A stretch of 64,000 nt of DNA, from contig NC_010524.1 in assembly GCF_000019785.1 (NCBI RefSeq), positions 4,266,001 to 4,330,000 on the forward strand, given 5' to 3'. The notes below the pieces were generated by a model. That model was given only the letters and a program-made list of their open reading frames with translations, was not told the origin of the DNA and made no database searches. Below are positions 16,728 to 28,074 of the stretch, piece by piece; position 1 is the stretch's first letter, and each line of letters opens with the position of its first letter. Made by a program: the position numbers and the translations under genes. This DNA is from Leptothrix cholodnii SP-6. GTDB taxonomy: Bacteria; Pseudomonadota; Gammaproteobacteria; Burkholderiales; Burkholderiaceae_C.

Positions 16728-17912
16728 GTGAGCGCGATGAAGACGATGAATGCTCTGTGGCGGCACGCTGGACAAGTCAGTCTGGCCGTGGGCGCCTCGC
16801 TGGCCGTGCAAGCGGCTCACGCGGTCAACGATCTGCCCGGCGGCCCCGGCGTGCGCCAGCTCGATCTGCCGGTCGGCGCCAGCAAGATGTCCGCCGACCT
16901 GCACTCGCTGCACTGGATCATGATGGTCATCTGCACGGTGATCTTCCTGGCCGTGTTCGGCGTGATGTTCTATTCGATCATCAAGCACCGCAAGTCCAAG
17001 GGCCACAAGCCGGCCAACTTCCACGAGAGCGTGGCCGTCGAGATCGCCTGGACGATCGTGCCGTTCGTGATCGTGATCGGCATGGGCGCGATGGCCACCA
17101 AGACGGTGGTCGCGCAGAAGGACACCACCAACGCCGACCTGACCATCAAGGCCACCGGCTACCAGTGGAAGTGGGGCTACGACTACCTCAAGGGCGAAGG
17201 CGAAGGCATCGCCTTCCTGTCGACGCTCGACACCAGCCACCGCGCGATGTCCGATTCGGGCAAGCCCGAAGCGATCGACAACTACCTGTTGAAGGTCGAC
17301 AACCCGCTGGTGGTGCCGGTCGACAAGAAGATCCGCATCATCACCACCGCCGACGACGTGATCCACGCCTTCATGGTGCCGCAGTTCGGCATCAAGCAGG
17401 ACGCCATCCCCGGCTTCGTGCGCGACACCTGGTTCCGCGCCGACAAGGTCGGCGACTTCTACGGCCAGTGCGCCGAGCTGTGCGGCAAGGAACACGCCTA
17501 CATGCCGATCCACGTGAAGGTGCTCTCGGCGGTCGACTACAGCGCCTGGGTCGACGGCGAGAAGAAGAAGCTCGCCGCCCTGGCCGATGATCCGGCCAAG
17601 GTCTGGAAGCTCGACGAGCTGGTCGCCCGCGGCGAGAAGGTCTACGCCGCCAACTGCGCCGCCTGCCACCAGGCCAACGGCAAGGGTGCCGGCCCGATCA
17701 AGGCGGTCGACGGCTCGCCGGTGGTGCTCGACGCCGACAAGACCCGGCAGATCGCGGTGCTGCTGAACGGCCAGAACAACGGCGCAATGCCGGCCTGGAA
17801 GCAGCTCTCGGACACCGAGATCGCCGCCGTCATCACCTACACCAAGAACAACTGGTCGAACAAGACCGGTCAGATCGTGCAGCCGGCCGACGTGGTCGCG
17901 GCCCGCAAGTAA
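16728..17912 (+). CDS. coxB: Cytochrome c oxidase subunit II with fused cytochrome c domain
   Basis: Subunit II accepts electrons at the CuA centre and passes them to subunit I. The 394-residue precursor has a signal peptide (about 1-32), two membrane helices (about 63-87 and 106-126), the CuA domain with DDVIHAFMVPQFG and GQCAELCGKEHAYMPI, and a C-terminal cytochrome c domain with heme motif CAACH and axial-Met region NNGAMPAWKQLSD. The fusion marks a caa3-type oxidase. GTG 16728 is listed as start; ATG 16737, in the same frame, is equally plausible. It heads the operon; coxA follows after 29 bp. Confidence 0.96.
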   Translation: MSAMKTMNALWRHAGQVSLAVGASLAVQAAHAVNDLPGGPGVRQLDLPVGASKMSADLHSLHWIMMVICTVIFLAVFGVMFYSIIKHRKSKGHKPANFHESVAVEIAWTIVPFVIVIGMGAMATKTVVAQKDTTNADLTIKATGYQWKWGYDYLKGEGEGIAFLSTLDTSHRAMSDSGKPEAIDNYLLKVDNPLVVPVDKKIRIITTADDVIHAFMVPQFGIKQDAIPGFVRDTWFRADKVGDFYGQCAELCGKEHAYMPIHVKVLSAVDYSAWVDGEKKKLAALADDPAKVWKLDELVARGEKVYAANCAACHQANGKGAGPIKAVDGSPVVLDADKTRQIAVLLNGQNNGAMPAWKQLSDTEIAAVITYTKNNWSNKTGQIVQPADVVAARK

Positions 17913-17941
17913 CCCCAGGCTGAGCCGACAGGAATCCATCC

Positions 17942-19576
17942 ATGAGTGCAGTTCTCCATCCCGGTGGCCATGCGCATGACGACAGTCATGGCCATGACGA
18001 CCACCACCACGCTCCGCACGGCTGGCGCCGCTGGGTCTTCGCGACCAACCACAAGGACATCGGCACGCTGTACCTGCTGTTCGCCTTCACGATGCTGATG
18101 ATCGGCGGCGTGCTGGCGCTGCTGATCCGCCTCGAGCTGTTCCAGCCCGGGCTGCAGTTCGTCAACCCCGAGCTGTTCAACCAGTTCACCACGATGCACG
18201 GGCTGATCATGGTGTTCGGCGCGATCATGCCGGCCTTCGTCGGCTTCGCGAACTGGATGCTGCCGCTGCAGATCGGTGCCGCGGACATGGCCTTCGCGCG
18301 CATGAACAACTTCAGCTTCTGGCTGATGATCCCGGCCGCGCTCATGCTGGTGGCGAGCTTCTTCATGCCCGGCGGCGCACCCGCTGCCGGCTGGACGCTC
18401 TACGCGCCGCTGACGCTGCAGATGGGCCCGTCGATGGATGCCGGCATCTTCGCGATGCACATCCTGGGCGCCTCGTCGATCATGGGCTCGATCAACATCA
18501 TCGTCACGGTGCTCAACATGCGCGCACCGGGCATGACGCTGATGAAGATGCCGATGTTCGCCTGGACCTGGCTGATCACCGCCTACCTGCTGATCGCCGT
18601 GATGCCGGTGCTCGCCGGCGCGATCACGATGACGCTGACCGACCGCCACTTCGGCACCGCCTTCTTCAACCCCGCAGGCGGCGGCGATCCGATCATGTAC
18701 CAGCACATCTTCTGGTTCTTCGGTCACCCCGAGGTCTACATCATGATCTTGCCGGCCTTCGGCATCATCAGCCAGATCGTGCCGGCATTCGCCCGCAAGC
18801 GCCTGTTCGGCTACGCCTCGATGGTCTACGCGACCGCCTCGATCGCGATCCTGTCGTTCATGGTCTGGGCCCACCACATGTACACGACCGGCATGCCGCT
18901 GACCGGCCAGCTGTTCTTCATGTACGCGACGATGCTGATCTCGGTGCCCACCGGCGTGAAGGTCTTCAACTGGGTGGCCACGATGTGGCGCGGCTCGATG
19001 ACCTTCGAGACCCCGATGCTGTGGGCCGTGGGCTTCATCTTCGTGTTCTCGATGGGCGGCTTCACCGGCCTGATCCTGTCGATGGCGCCGATCGACATCC
19101 AGCTGCAGGACACCTACTACGTGGTGGCGCACTTCCACTACGTGCTGGTGGCCGGTTCGCTGTTCGCGATGTTCGCCGGCGTCTACTACTGGGGCCCGAA
19201 GTGGACCGGCGTGATGTACTCCGAGACGCGCGGCAAGATCCACTTCTGGGGCTCGCTGATCACGTTCAACATCACGTTCTTCCCGATGCACTTCCTCGGC
19301 CTGGCCGGCATGCCGCGCCGTTACGCCGACTACCCGATGCAGTTCGCCGACTTCAACGCGATCGCGTCGGTGGGCGGCCTGACCTTCGGGCTGATGCAGG
19401 TCTACTTCTTCGTGTTCGTCGTGATCCCGATGATGCGCGGCATCGGCCCCAAGGCGCCGCAGAAGCCCTGGGAAGGTGCTGAAGGACTGGAATGGGAAGT
19501 GCCGTCGCCGGCGCCCTTCCACACCTTCGAGACCCCGCCCAAGCTCGATGCCACCGCCACCCGCGTGATCGGCTGA
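17942..19576 (+). CDS. coxA: Cytochrome c oxidase subunit I
   Basis: The catalytic subunit, reducing oxygen at the heme a3-CuB site and pumping protons. The 544-residue protein has the expected 12 or so membrane helices. Visible ligands include the WFFGHPEVYIMILPAFGIIS segment (CuB His and cross-linked Tyr), WAHHMYTTGMP (two CuB His) and VVAHFHYVL (heme a and a3 His). The His-rich N-terminus (HAHDDSHGHDDHHHAPHG) precedes the first helix and may be loose metal-binding sequence. A small gene follows 2 bp after its stop. Confidence 0.98.
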   Translation: MSAVLHPGGHAHDDSHGHDDHHHAPHGWRRWVFATNHKDIGTLYLLFAFTMLMIGGVLALLIRLELFQPGLQFVNPELFNQFTTMHGLIMVFGAIMPAFVGFANWMLPLQIGAADMAFARMNNFSFWLMIPAALMLVASFFMPGGAPAAGWTLYAPLTLQMGPSMDAGIFAMHILGASSIMGSINIIVTVLNMRAPGMTLMKMPMFAWTWLITAYLLIAVMPVLAGAITMTLTDRHFGTAFFNPAGGGDPIMYQHIFWFFGHPEVYIMILPAFGIISQIVPAFARKRLFGYASMVYATASIAILSFMVWAHHMYTTGMPLTGQLFFMYATMLISVPTGVKVFNWVATMWRGSMTFETPMLWAVGFIFVFSMGGFTGLILSMAPIDIQLQDTYYVVAHFHYVLVAGSLFAMFAGVYYWGPKWTGVMYSETRGKIHFWGSLITFNITFFPMHFLGLAGMPRRYADYPMQFADFNAIASVGGLTFGLMQVYFFVFVVIPMMRGIGPKAPQKPWEGAEGLEWEVPSPAPFHTFETPPKLDATATRVIG

Positions 19577-19578
19577 TC

Positions 19579-19692
19579 ATGACCCGCGACGACAAGCGCC
19601 GCCAGAACCGCCGGCTGGGACTGATCCTGGCCAGCGTGGCGCTGGTGTTCTTCCTTGGCTTCATGGCCAAGGTCGTCATGATGACGCGTTGA
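19579..19692 (+). CDS. Small cytochrome oxidase assembly membrane protein
   Basis: A 37-residue protein (start MTRDDKRRQNRR) with one membrane helix, GLILASVALVFFLGFMAKVV. It matches the tiny 'cytochrome oxidase small assembly protein' commonly found between coxA and cox11 in betaproteobacteria. The first 12 residues are strongly basic, placing the N-terminus inside. It begins 2 bp after coxA and ends 4 bp before cox11, so it is embedded in the operon. Its exact task is not known. Confidence 0.8.
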   Translation: MTRDDKRRQNRRLGLILASVALVFFLGFMAKVVMMTR

Positions 19693-19696
19693 CCCG

Positions 19697-20341
19697 ATGG
19701 CGACCGAACCGAACCGGCAAGGCCTTGGCGCGCGGCCCCAGTCGCGGGCCCTGCGGCGCGACAACTTCCAGATGCTGTCCAAGCTGGGGTTGGTCGCGTT
19801 GATGATGTTCGGCTTCGGCTACGCGCTGGTGCCGATGTACAAGGCCATCTGCACGGCCCTGGGCATCAACGTGCTGAGCGTCTCGGAGCTGCGCGTCAAC
19901 GGCCATGGCAAGGCCGACCCGGCCGGCAACAGCCAGGTCGACCGCAGCCGGCTGATCACGATCGAGTTCGATGCGAACGCGCGCGGTCCTTGGGACTTCA
20001 AGCCCGCGCAGCGTTCGGTGCAGGTGCATCCGGGTGAAGTGACGACGGTGATGTACGAGTTCCGCAACGTGCAGAACCGCACCATGGCCGCGCAGGCGAT
20101 CCCGAGCTACGCGCCGATGCAGGCGACCGCGCACTTCAACAAGCTCGAGTGCTTCTGCTTCAACGAATACACCCTGGCTCCCGGCGAAGCCAAGAGCTGG
20201 CCGGTGGTGTTCGTGATCGATCCGAAGCTGCCCAAGGACGTGACCACGATCACCTTGTCGTACACCTTCTTCGAGGTCGGCGCCAAGATCAAGGCCGCCG
20301 GCGCCGAGGTCAAGGCCGCAGCCGCGCCGGTTCGCTCATGA
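19697..20341 (+). CDS. ctaG: Cytochrome c oxidase assembly protein Cox11 (CtaG)
   Basis: Cox11 delivers copper to the CuB site of subunit I. The 214-residue protein has one membrane helix near residues 28-47 followed by a periplasmic immunoglobulin-like domain. The copper-binding motif ECFCFNEY is present together with LVPMYKAICTALGIN and FVIDPKLPKD. The C-terminal Ala/Lys tail is not conserved. Its stop overlaps the start of the next gene (ATGA at 20338-20341). Confidence 0.96.
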   Translation: MATEPNRQGLGARPQSRALRRDNFQMLSKLGLVALMMFGFGYALVPMYKAICTALGINVLSVSELRVNGHGKADPAGNSQVDRSRLITIEFDANARGPWDFKPAQRSVQVHPGEVTTVMYEFRNVQNRTMAAQAIPSYAPMQATAHFNKLECFCFNEYTLAPGEAKSWPVVFVIDPKLPKDVTTITLSYTFFEVGAKIKAAGAEVKAAAAPVRS

Positions 20342-20589
20342 GCATGTCCCAGCCACCCGAAACAGAAGGCCTGCGCGACGCAGCGCAGCGCAAGCTGTCG
20401 CTGCTGCAGACGATCAAGGCCGTGGCATGGTCGTTCTTCGGCGTGCGCCGCGGCAGCGACTACCAGAACGACGTCAACAAGCTCAATCCGGTGCACGTGA
20501 TCATTGCCGGGCTGATCGGCGCGGCGCTGTTCATCATCGCCTTGATCTTGCTGGTGCGCTTGGTCGTGACCAGCGGCGCAGCCAGCTAG
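20338..20589 (+). CDS. DUF2970 family membrane protein
   Basis: An 83-residue protein with the DUF2970 pattern LLQTIKAVAWSFFGVRRGSDYQND and one C-terminal membrane helix (HVIIAGLIGAALFIIALILLV). The family is found in cox operons of betaproteobacteria and elsewhere in proteobacteria. The ATG at 20338 overlaps the cox11 stop by 4 bp, so translation is coupled. No function is established; an oxidase assembly or stability role is suggested by position alone. Confidence 0.85.
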   Translation: MSMSQPPETEGLRDAAQRKLSLLQTIKAVAWSFFGVRRGSDYQNDVNKLNPVHVIIAGLIGAALFIIALILLVRLVVTSGAAS

Positions 20590-20690
20590 CGCCGCCTTCC
20601 ATTCATCCGTTTTCCTATCCAGCGTGCGCAGATCCCCGGTGATCTGCCGCCACAGCCCAAAGACAGACCGCAGGTTTTCAGGAGCAACAC

Positions 20691-21572
20691 ATGTCGGCAG
20701 CGAGCAAGGGCGCAACGCCCTATTACTACATTCCGGAGCCTTCGCGGCATCCGGTGATGATGTCGTTCGGTCTCTTTTTCGTCATCCTGGGCGCGGGCCA
20801 GTGGATCAACTCCCACACCTGGGGCGCCTACGCGCTGGCCTTCGGCCTGATGTGGGTGGCGTTCACGATGCGCCAGTGGTTCGGTGAAGCCGCGGCCGAA
20901 AGCGAGCGCGGCCTCTACAGCGACCGCATCGACGTCTCCTTCCGCTGGAGCATGGCCTGGTTCATCTTCTCCGAAGTGATGTTCTTCGCCGCCTTCTTCG
21001 GCGCGCTCTACTGGGCTCGCGCGCAGTCGGTGCCGAGCCTGGGCAGCCTCGAGAACGCGCTGCTATGGCCTGACTTCAAGGCGCTGTGGCCCAGCTCATC
21101 CCCCGGTGCCACCGCCTCGCCGGCCGGCATCGTCGAGCCGTTCCAGGTCGTCGGCCCGTGGCCGATCCCGACCATCAACACGGCGCTGCTGCTGACCTCG
21201 GGCGTGACGCTGACGATCGCCCACCACGCCCTGATCGCCGGCCAGCGCGCCAAGACGATCGCCTGGATGTGGGTCACGGTGCTGCTCGGCATCGTCTTCC
21301 TGGGCTTCCAGGGTTACGAATACGCGCACGCCTACAACGACCTGAACCTCAAGCTCTCGTCGGGCATCTACGGTTCGACCTTCTTCATGCTGACCGGCTT
21401 CCACGGCTTCCACGTCTTCGTGGGCATGCTGATGCTGCTGTTCATCACGATCCGCCTGATGAAGGGCCACTTCACGCCGACGCGCCACTTCGGTTTCGAA
21501 GGCGCGGCCTGGTACTGGCACTTCGTCGACGTGGTCTGGCTCGGCCTGTACTTGGTCGTCTACTGGATCTGA
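20691..21572 (+). CDS. coxC: Cytochrome c oxidase subunit III
   Basis: The third core membrane subunit, which stabilises the oxidase. The 293-residue protein has seven membrane helices and the conserved stretches FSEVMFFAAFFGALYWAR and TGFHGFHVFVGMLMLLFITIRL, ending in FEGAAWYWHFVDVVWLGLYLVVYWI. A clear GGAG at about 20681 precedes the ATG. The gene ends the first part of the cox cluster: a strong bidirectional terminator follows at 21636-21654. Confidence 0.97.
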   Translation: MSAASKGATPYYYIPEPSRHPVMMSFGLFFVILGAGQWINSHTWGAYALAFGLMWVAFTMRQWFGEAAAESERGLYSDRIDVSFRWSMAWFIFSEVMFFAAFFGALYWARAQSVPSLGSLENALLWPDFKALWPSSSPGATASPAGIVEPFQVVGPWPIPTINTALLLTSGVTLTIAHHALIAGQRAKTIAWMWVTVLLGIVFLGFQGYEYAHAYNDLNLKLSSGIYGSTFFMLTGFHGFHVFVGMLMLLFITIRLMKGHFTPTRHFGFEGAAWYWHFVDVVWLGLYLVVYWI

Positions 21573-21630
21573 TCGCAAGACGCGGCGGGCGACCTGTTCG
21601 CCCGTCAGCGCCTGTGCAGCACACGGCAAG

Positions 21631-21660
21631 AAAAAAGAGCGCCCTCGGCGCTCTTTTGTT
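21631..21660. terminator. Bidirectional rho-independent terminator after coxC
   Basis: AGAGCGCC (21636-21643) and GGCGCTCT (21647-21654) form an 8-bp stem with a CTC loop. A run of A precedes it and TTTTGTT follows, so it can end transcription from coxC on the plus strand and from the DUF2909 gene on the minus strand. Confidence 0.85.
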
Positions 21661-21677
21661 TGGTGTGTCGCGGCGCT

Positions 21678-21905
21678 TCAACGGCCGACCGGCAGGCCCG
21701 TCGGCTGGATCCAGCCCATCAGGTAGCTCAGCAGCACGAACAGGAACACGGTCACCGACAGGCCGACCCGCACCGCCAGCGCCCGCGCCATGCGCGAGCG
21801 CTCATCCAGACCCCCGTCAGCGCGTGGACGTTTGATCATGAACACGCCCGCCGCAGCCAGTGCGACGAGGATGACGGCGAATGCGAGACCGATGACGATT
21901 TTCAT
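21678..21905 (-). CDS. DUF2909 twin transmembrane protein
   Basis: A 75-residue protein with two membrane helices (about 3-24 and 45-66) separated by a short basic loop MIKRPRADGGLDERSRMARAL. It matches the DUF2909 'twin transmembrane protein' often next to cox3 and SURF1. It is transcribed against the operon, and its ATG (21905-21903) overlaps the SURF1 ATG (21904-21906) in the palindrome CATG. It terminates at the shared terminator behind coxC. The function is unknown; oxidase biogenesis is a fair guess. Confidence 0.85.
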   Translation of the reverse strand: MKIVIGLAFAVILVALAAAGVFMIKRPRADGGLDERSRMARALAVRVGLSVTVFLFVLLSYLMGWIQPTGLPVGR

Positions 21906-22659
21906 GCGTGCGAATTATTCCACCCCCTCGCCTCGGCGCTGGCTGATTCTGCTGGCGGCGCTGCTGGTGTGCGGCCTCACGGCGAGGCTGGGCTTCTGGC
22001 AGCTCGACCGCGGCGATCAGAAGTCGCGGCTGCAGACGCAGATCGAGACACGCCAGCAGCTGCCTCCGCTCGATCGCAGCGAGCTTGCGCCCGACGCGGA
22101 CACCGCCGCCACGCAGTTCGACCGCCAGGTGCAGCTGCAGGGCCGCTGGGTGCCGCAAGGCACGGTGTTTCTCGAGAACCGGCAGATGCACGGCCGCCCG
22201 GGTTTCTTCGTCGTCACGCCGCTGCTGCTCGACCACGGCGACGCGGTGATGGTGCAGCGCGGCTGGGTGCCGCGCGACGGGCTCGACCGCACCCGCCTGC
22301 CCGAGATCGCCACACCCGACGGCCTGCAGACGCTGCGCGGCCGGATGGCCCCGCCGCCGGCCCGTCTGTATGACTTCGGCGACGCCGGCTCGGGCCCCAT
22401 CCGTCAGAATCTCGACCTCGCCGCCCATGCCGGCAGCCTCGGCCTGAGGCTGCGCCCGTGGTCGGTGCTGCAGACCGATCCGGTGGCGGCCAGCGAGTCG
22501 CCGCTGCAGCGCGACTGGCCGAGCCCGGCCACCGGCGTCCAAAAACACCTCGGCTATGCCACCCAGTGGTTTGCCCTCAGCGCCTTGACCGCAGGACTGT
22601 ATGTCTGGTTCCAACTCGTCCGTCCCCGCCTCCGCCGCCGCGCCGAACCCCTCGTCTGA
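21904..22659 (+). CDS. SURF1-family cytochrome oxidase biogenesis protein
   Basis: SURF1 helps insert heme a into oxidase subunit I. From ATG 21904 the protein has 251 residues with a membrane helix at each end (WLILLAALLVCGLTARLGFWQL and YATQWFALSALTAGLYVWFQ) and the conserved motifs GFWQLDR, GRPGFFVVTPLLL and VQRGWVPRD. An in-frame ATG at 21892 is an alternative start; both have weak ribosome-binding sites. The start is divergent from, and overlaps, the DUF2909 start. The end overlaps the next gene by 59 bp. Confidence 0.9.
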   Translation: MRANYSTPSPRRWLILLAALLVCGLTARLGFWQLDRGDQKSRLQTQIETRQQLPPLDRSELAPDADTAATQFDRQVQLQGRWVPQGTVFLENRQMHGRPGFFVVTPLLLDHGDAVMVQRGWVPRDGLDRTRLPEIATPDGLQTLRGRMAPPPARLYDFGDAGSGPIRQNLDLAAHAGSLGLRLRPWSVLQTDPVAASESPLQRDWPSPATGVQKHLGYATQWFALSALTAGLYVWFQLVRPRLRRRAEPLV

Positions 22660-23329
22660 CGAGCCCGTGAGCTTTGCCGTGCACAGCCTGCCGGCGGCCA
22701 CGCTCGATGACGACGGCATGCGCCGCACCCGCATCGGCCGCATCAAGATGCTGCTGCTGCTGCTGGTCTGCGCGTCGCCGGTGATCGCCTCGTACTTCAC
22801 CTACTACGTCATCCGGCCGCAGGCGCGCACCAACTACAGCACGCTGATCGAGACGCCGCGCTATCTGCCCGAGCCCAGCCAGCTCAGCCTGCTCGACGCC
22901 CAGCAGCGCCAGGTCGACCCGCGCAGCCTGCGCGGCCAGTGGCTGCTGATCGTGGTCGCCGACGGCGCCTGCGACGCCCGCTGCGAAAAGATGCTCTACG
23001 CCCAGCGCCAGCTGCGCGAGACGCTCGGCCGCGAGAAAGACCGGCTCGACCGCGTCTGGCTGGTCACCGGCGACCAGCCGCCACGTGCCGACCTGCTGCC
23101 CGCGCTGGCCCAGGCCACGGTGGTGCAGGCGGTGCCGGCCCAGATCGCCGCCTGGCTGCAGCCCGCCGAAGGCCACACGCTGGGCGAGCACCTGTACCTG
23201 GTCGACCCGATGGGCTACTGGATGATGCGCATGCCGGCCGACTTCGAGCCGGCCAAGGTCAAGCGCGACCTCGACCGCCTGCTGCGCGCCGCCGCCTCGT
23301 GGGACAAGCCGGGCCGCGGTCCGCTCTGA
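22601..23329 (+). CDS. SCO/thioredoxin-like protein of the cox cluster
   Basis: A 242-residue protein with one membrane helix (about 50-70, preceded by RRTRIGRIK) and a periplasmic thioredoxin-like domain. Its CDARCEK motif (C124 and C128) has the CxxxC spacing of SCO copper chaperones, but the usual downstream histidine of SCO is not obvious. It sits between SURF1 and ctaA and overlaps SURF1 by 59 bp; CAGGA upstream of ATG 22601 supports that start. It may act with the true SCO protein (25513-26148) as a thiol reductant or copper carrier. This role is inferred. Confidence 0.78.
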   Translation: MSGSNSSVPASAAAPNPSSDEPVSFAVHSLPAATLDDDGMRRTRIGRIKMLLLLLVCASPVIASYFTYYVIRPQARTNYSTLIETPRYLPEPSQLSLLDAQQRQVDPRSLRGQWLLIVVADGACDARCEKMLYAQRQLRETLGREKDRLDRVWLVTGDQPPRADLLPALAQATVVQAVPAQIAAWLQPAEGHTLGEHLYLVDPMGYWMMRMPADFEPAKVKRDLDRLLRAAASWDKPGRGPL

Positions 23330-23366
23330 GCCACCCCGTCCGGCCACGTCCAGATCACCTGTCGAG

Positions 23367-24602
23367 ATGAACTCCGAACTGATCGATCTCTCGCCGCTCG
23401 CCTGGCTGGTGCTGGTCGGACTGCTGGTGGCCGCCGGGCCGCTGGCCTGGCTGGTCCGGCGCCAGCGTGGTGCCAGCACGCCGCAGCGCCTGCGCGCGCT
23501 GACCTTGCTGACGCTGTTCCTGACCTTCGACCTGGTGCTGTTCGGCGCCTACACGCGCCTGAGCGATTCGGGCCTTGGCTGCCCCGACTGGCCCGGCTGC
23601 TACGGCAGCGCCACGCCGCTGGGCGCGCACAGCGAGATCAGCCAGGCCCAGGCCGCACTGCCCAGCGGCCCGGTAACGCACGGCAAGGCCTGGGTCGAGA
23701 TGGTGCACCGCTACCTCGCCAGCGGCGTCGGCATGCTGCTGACGGTGCTGATGGTCTGGAGCTGGCGGGCCGCCCGCCGCGAAGGCCGTGGCGCCGGCGG
23801 CATCGCACCGGCCTGGGCGACGCTGAGCTTCGTCTGGGTCTGCCTGCAAGGCGCTTTCGGCGCGCTGACCGTGACGATGAAGCTCTACCCGGCGATCGTC
23901 ACCGCGCACCTGCTCGGCGGCATCGGGCTGCTGGCGCTGCTGGCCGTGCAGGCGCAGCGTTATGCGGTCGGCGCGCCGGGTGCGGCGTCCGGCACCGGGC
24001 CAGCGTCGAACGTCGCCACGCCGTTGCTGCCGGCGCCGCTCGCGCTGCCGCCGGCCTTGCGCCGCGGCGTGCTGGCGGTGCTGCTGCTGGTGATCGCGCA
24101 GGTCACGCTGGGCGGCTGGGTGAGCACCAACTACGCGGTGCTGGCCTGCACCGACTTCCCGACCTGCCACGGCAGCTGGTGGCCGACGATGGACTTCGCC
24201 AGCGGTTTCACCTGGCAGCGCGAGCTCGGCCGTGATGCCAGCGGCAACTTCCTGCCCTTTGCCGCGCTGACCGCGATCCACTACACCCACCGCCTCGCCG
24301 CCTTCATCGTGCTCGGCGCGATGGCCACGCTGGCCTGGCGGCTGTGGCGCAGCGATGCGCCCGGCGCGCCGGTCTACGCCCGCTGGATCGCGCTGCTGGC
24401 CGGCTGGCAGCTGGCCAGCGGGCTGTCCAACGTGGTGCTCGGCTGGCCGCTGCTGGCCGCACTCGCCCACACCGGTGGTGCGGCCGTGCTGGTATCCGTG
24501 CTCGCGGCGCTGCTGGCATCCGGCCCTCGTCCTGTTCCTGCCTCGCAGCCCACCGCCCCGTCGCGCGCCCGCCCGAACGACATCTCGCTCTCACGCCCAT
24601 GA
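23367..24602 (+). CDS. ctaA: Heme A synthase CtaA (COX15)
   Basis: Oxidises the C8 methyl of heme O to give heme A, in the inner membrane. The 411-residue protein has eight membrane helices and the paired heme-ligand regions [34 protein letters not shown] and ALAHTGGA, with [16 protein letters not shown] and [11 protein letters not shown] loops bearing cysteines. The length is normal for COX15-type enzymes. The stop overlaps the ctaB start (ATGA at 24599-24602). The Pro-rich C-terminal tail is not conserved. Confidence 0.96.
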   Translation: MNSELIDLSPLAWLVLVGLLVAAGPLAWLVRRQRGASTPQRLRALTLLTLFLTFDLVLFGAYTRLSDSGLGCPDWPGCYGSATPLGAHSEISQAQAALPSGPVTHGKAWVEMVHRYLASGVGMLLTVLMVWSWRAARREGRGAGGIAPAWATLSFVWVCLQGAFGALTVTMKLYPAIVTAHLLGGIGLLALLAVQAQRYAVGAPGAASGTGPASNVATPLLPAPLALPPALRRGVLAVLLLVIAQVTLGGWVSTNYAVLACTDFPTCHGSWWPTMDFASGFTWQRELGRDASGNFLPFAALTAIHYTHRLAAFIVLGAMATLAWRLWRSDAPGAPVYARWIALLAGWQLASGLSNVVLGWPLLAALAHTGGAAVLVSVLAALLASGPRPVPASQPTAPSRARPNDISLSRP

Positions 24603-25516
24603 ACGCCCCCTCCTCCGCTGCCGGCCACGTCTCCTCGCACTGGCGGCAATACGTCGCGCTGACCAAACCGCGGGTCGTGCAGCTGATCGTCTTCTGCGCC
24701 GCCATCGGCATGCTGCTGGCCGTGCCCGGTGCGCCCGGCCTGGCCGATCTGGGCAAGGCGCTGTGGGCGACGCTCGGCATCTGGCTGGTCGCCAGCGCCG
24801 CGGCGGCCTTCAACTGCCTGATCGAGCAGCAGATCGATTCCCGCATGAAACGCACCGCCTGGCGCCCGACCGCCCGCGGCGAACTCAGCCGCACGCAGGC
24901 GCTGATCTTCTCGGCCGTGCTGTGCAGCGCCGGCATGGCGGTGCTGCACGAGGCGGTCAATCCGCTGACGGCGTGGCTGACGCTGGGCACCTTCGTCGGC
25001 TACGCGGTGATCTACACCGTGGTGCTCAAGCCGCTGACGCCGCAGAACATCGTCATCGGCGGCATCTCGGGCGCGATGCCGCCGCTGCTGGGCTGGGCCG
25101 CGATGACCGGCGAGGTCGGCCCCGAGGGGCTGATCCTGTGCCTGATCATCTTCCTGTGGACACCGCCGCATTTCTGGGCGCTGGCGCTCTACCGCGCCGA
25201 GGACTACGCGCGCGCCGGCCTGCCGATGCTGCCGGTCACGCACGGCAACGAGTTCACGCGGCTGCAGATCCTGCTCTACACCTTCGTGCTGCTGGCCGGC
25301 ACGCTGCTGCCCTTCGTGCAGGGCATGAGCGGCTGGCTCTACCTGGCGGCCGCCTTCGTGCTGGGCCTGCGTTTCATCCACTACGCCTGGCGGCTGTGGC
25401 GCAACTACAGCGAAGCACTGGCGCGCCAGACCTTCCGGTTCTCGATCTGGCACCTGTCGCTGCTGTTCGCTGCGCTGCTGGTCGACCACTACACCCAGGA
25501 TCTGCTGACGTTATGA
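24599..25516 (+). CDS. ctaB: Protoheme IX farnesyltransferase (heme O synthase)
   Basis: Transfers a farnesyl group to heme B to make heme O, the substrate of CtaA. The 305-residue UbiA-family protein has seven or more membrane helices. The prenyl-diphosphate motifs are [15 protein letters not shown] (an E replaces the first D of the more common motif, as in other betaproteobacteria) and [20 protein letters not shown]. The ATG overlaps the ctaA stop and its own stop overlaps the SCO start (ATGA at 25513-25516), so ctaA, ctaB and SCO are translationally coupled. Confidence 0.97.
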   Translation: MNAPSSAAGHVSSHWRQYVALTKPRVVQLIVFCAAIGMLLAVPGAPGLADLGKALWATLGIWLVASAAAAFNCLIEQQIDSRMKRTAWRPTARGELSRTQALIFSAVLCSAGMAVLHEAVNPLTAWLTLGTFVGYAVIYTVVLKPLTPQNIVIGGISGAMPPLLGWAAMTGEVGPEGLILCLIIFLWTPPHFWALALYRAEDYARAGLPMLPVTHGNEFTRLQILLYTFVLLAGTLLPFVQGMSGWLYLAAAFVLGLRFIHYAWRLWRNYSEALARQTFRFSIWHLSLLFAALLVDHYTQDLLTL

Positions 25517-26148
25517 GTTCATCGAATACCTCGCGCCACCCCCGCCGTCGCACCGCGCTGCTCGCCGGCCTGTCCCTGTTGAGCGGCCTGGGCGCGCTCG
25601 CAGGCTGCGACGCCCCGGTGCCCACCGCCGCGTTCAAGGCGGTCGACATCAGCGGCGCCGATTACGCCGACCAGCTCGAACTGCCCGACGTCGACGGCAA
25701 GCGCCGCAACCTGAGCGAGTTCAAGGACAAGCTGGCGGTGGTCTTCTTCGGCTACACGCAGTGCCCGGACGTCTGCCCGACCACCCTCAACGACCTGGTC
25801 GAGACCCAGCGCCTGCTCGGCCCCGACGGCGACAAGCTGGTGGCGATCCTGGTCACGGTCGACCCCGAACGCGACACCGCCGCGCTGCTGAAGGGCTACG
25901 TCGGCAACTTCAATCCGTCATGGGTGGCGTTGCGCGGCAGCGCCGAAGAAACCGCCGCCGCGGCCAAGCGCTTCAAGGTCTTCTACCGCAAGGCGCCCGG
26001 CACGAGCGCGGACACCTACACGGTCGACCACACCGCCGCGTCCTACGTGTTCGACACCCAGGGGCGCATCCGCCTGTACGTGCGCAACGGCACGCCGCCG
26101 GCCGACCTGGCGGCCGACCTCAAGATCCTGCTGGCCCAGAAGGGCTGA
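25513..26148 (+). CDS. SCO1/SenC-family copper chaperone lipoprotein
   Basis: Inserts copper into the CuA site of oxidase subunit II. The 211-residue protein begins with a lipoprotein signal (lipobox LAGC near residue 32) and a thioredoxin-like domain with the copper motif [13 protein letters not shown] and the distal histidine in [12 protein letters not shown]. Both halves of the CxxxC...H site are intact, in contrast to the related protein at 22601-23329. It closes the cox cluster and is convergent with uup, with only 6 bp between the stop codons. Confidence 0.95.
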   Translation: MSSSNTSRHPRRRTALLAGLSLLSGLGALAGCDAPVPTAAFKAVDISGADYADQLELPDVDGKRRNLSEFKDKLAVVFFGYTQCPDVCPTTLNDLVETQRLLGPDGDKLVAILVTVDPERDTAALLKGYVGNFNPSWVALRGSAEETAAAAKRFKVFYRKAPGTSADTYTVDHTAASYVFDTQGRIRLYVRNGTPPADLAADLKILLAQKG

Positions 26149-26154
26149 AGCGGC

Positions 26155-28053
<1,899 letters not shown>

Positions 28054-28074
28054 GGTGTCGGGACAGCAGAAATG

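Noticed and set aside
24355..25512. Upstream extension of the SCO gene through ctaB
   Set aside because: The frame stays open by chance; the lipoprotein signal starts at 25513 and overlaps the ctaB stop in the usual ATGA manner.
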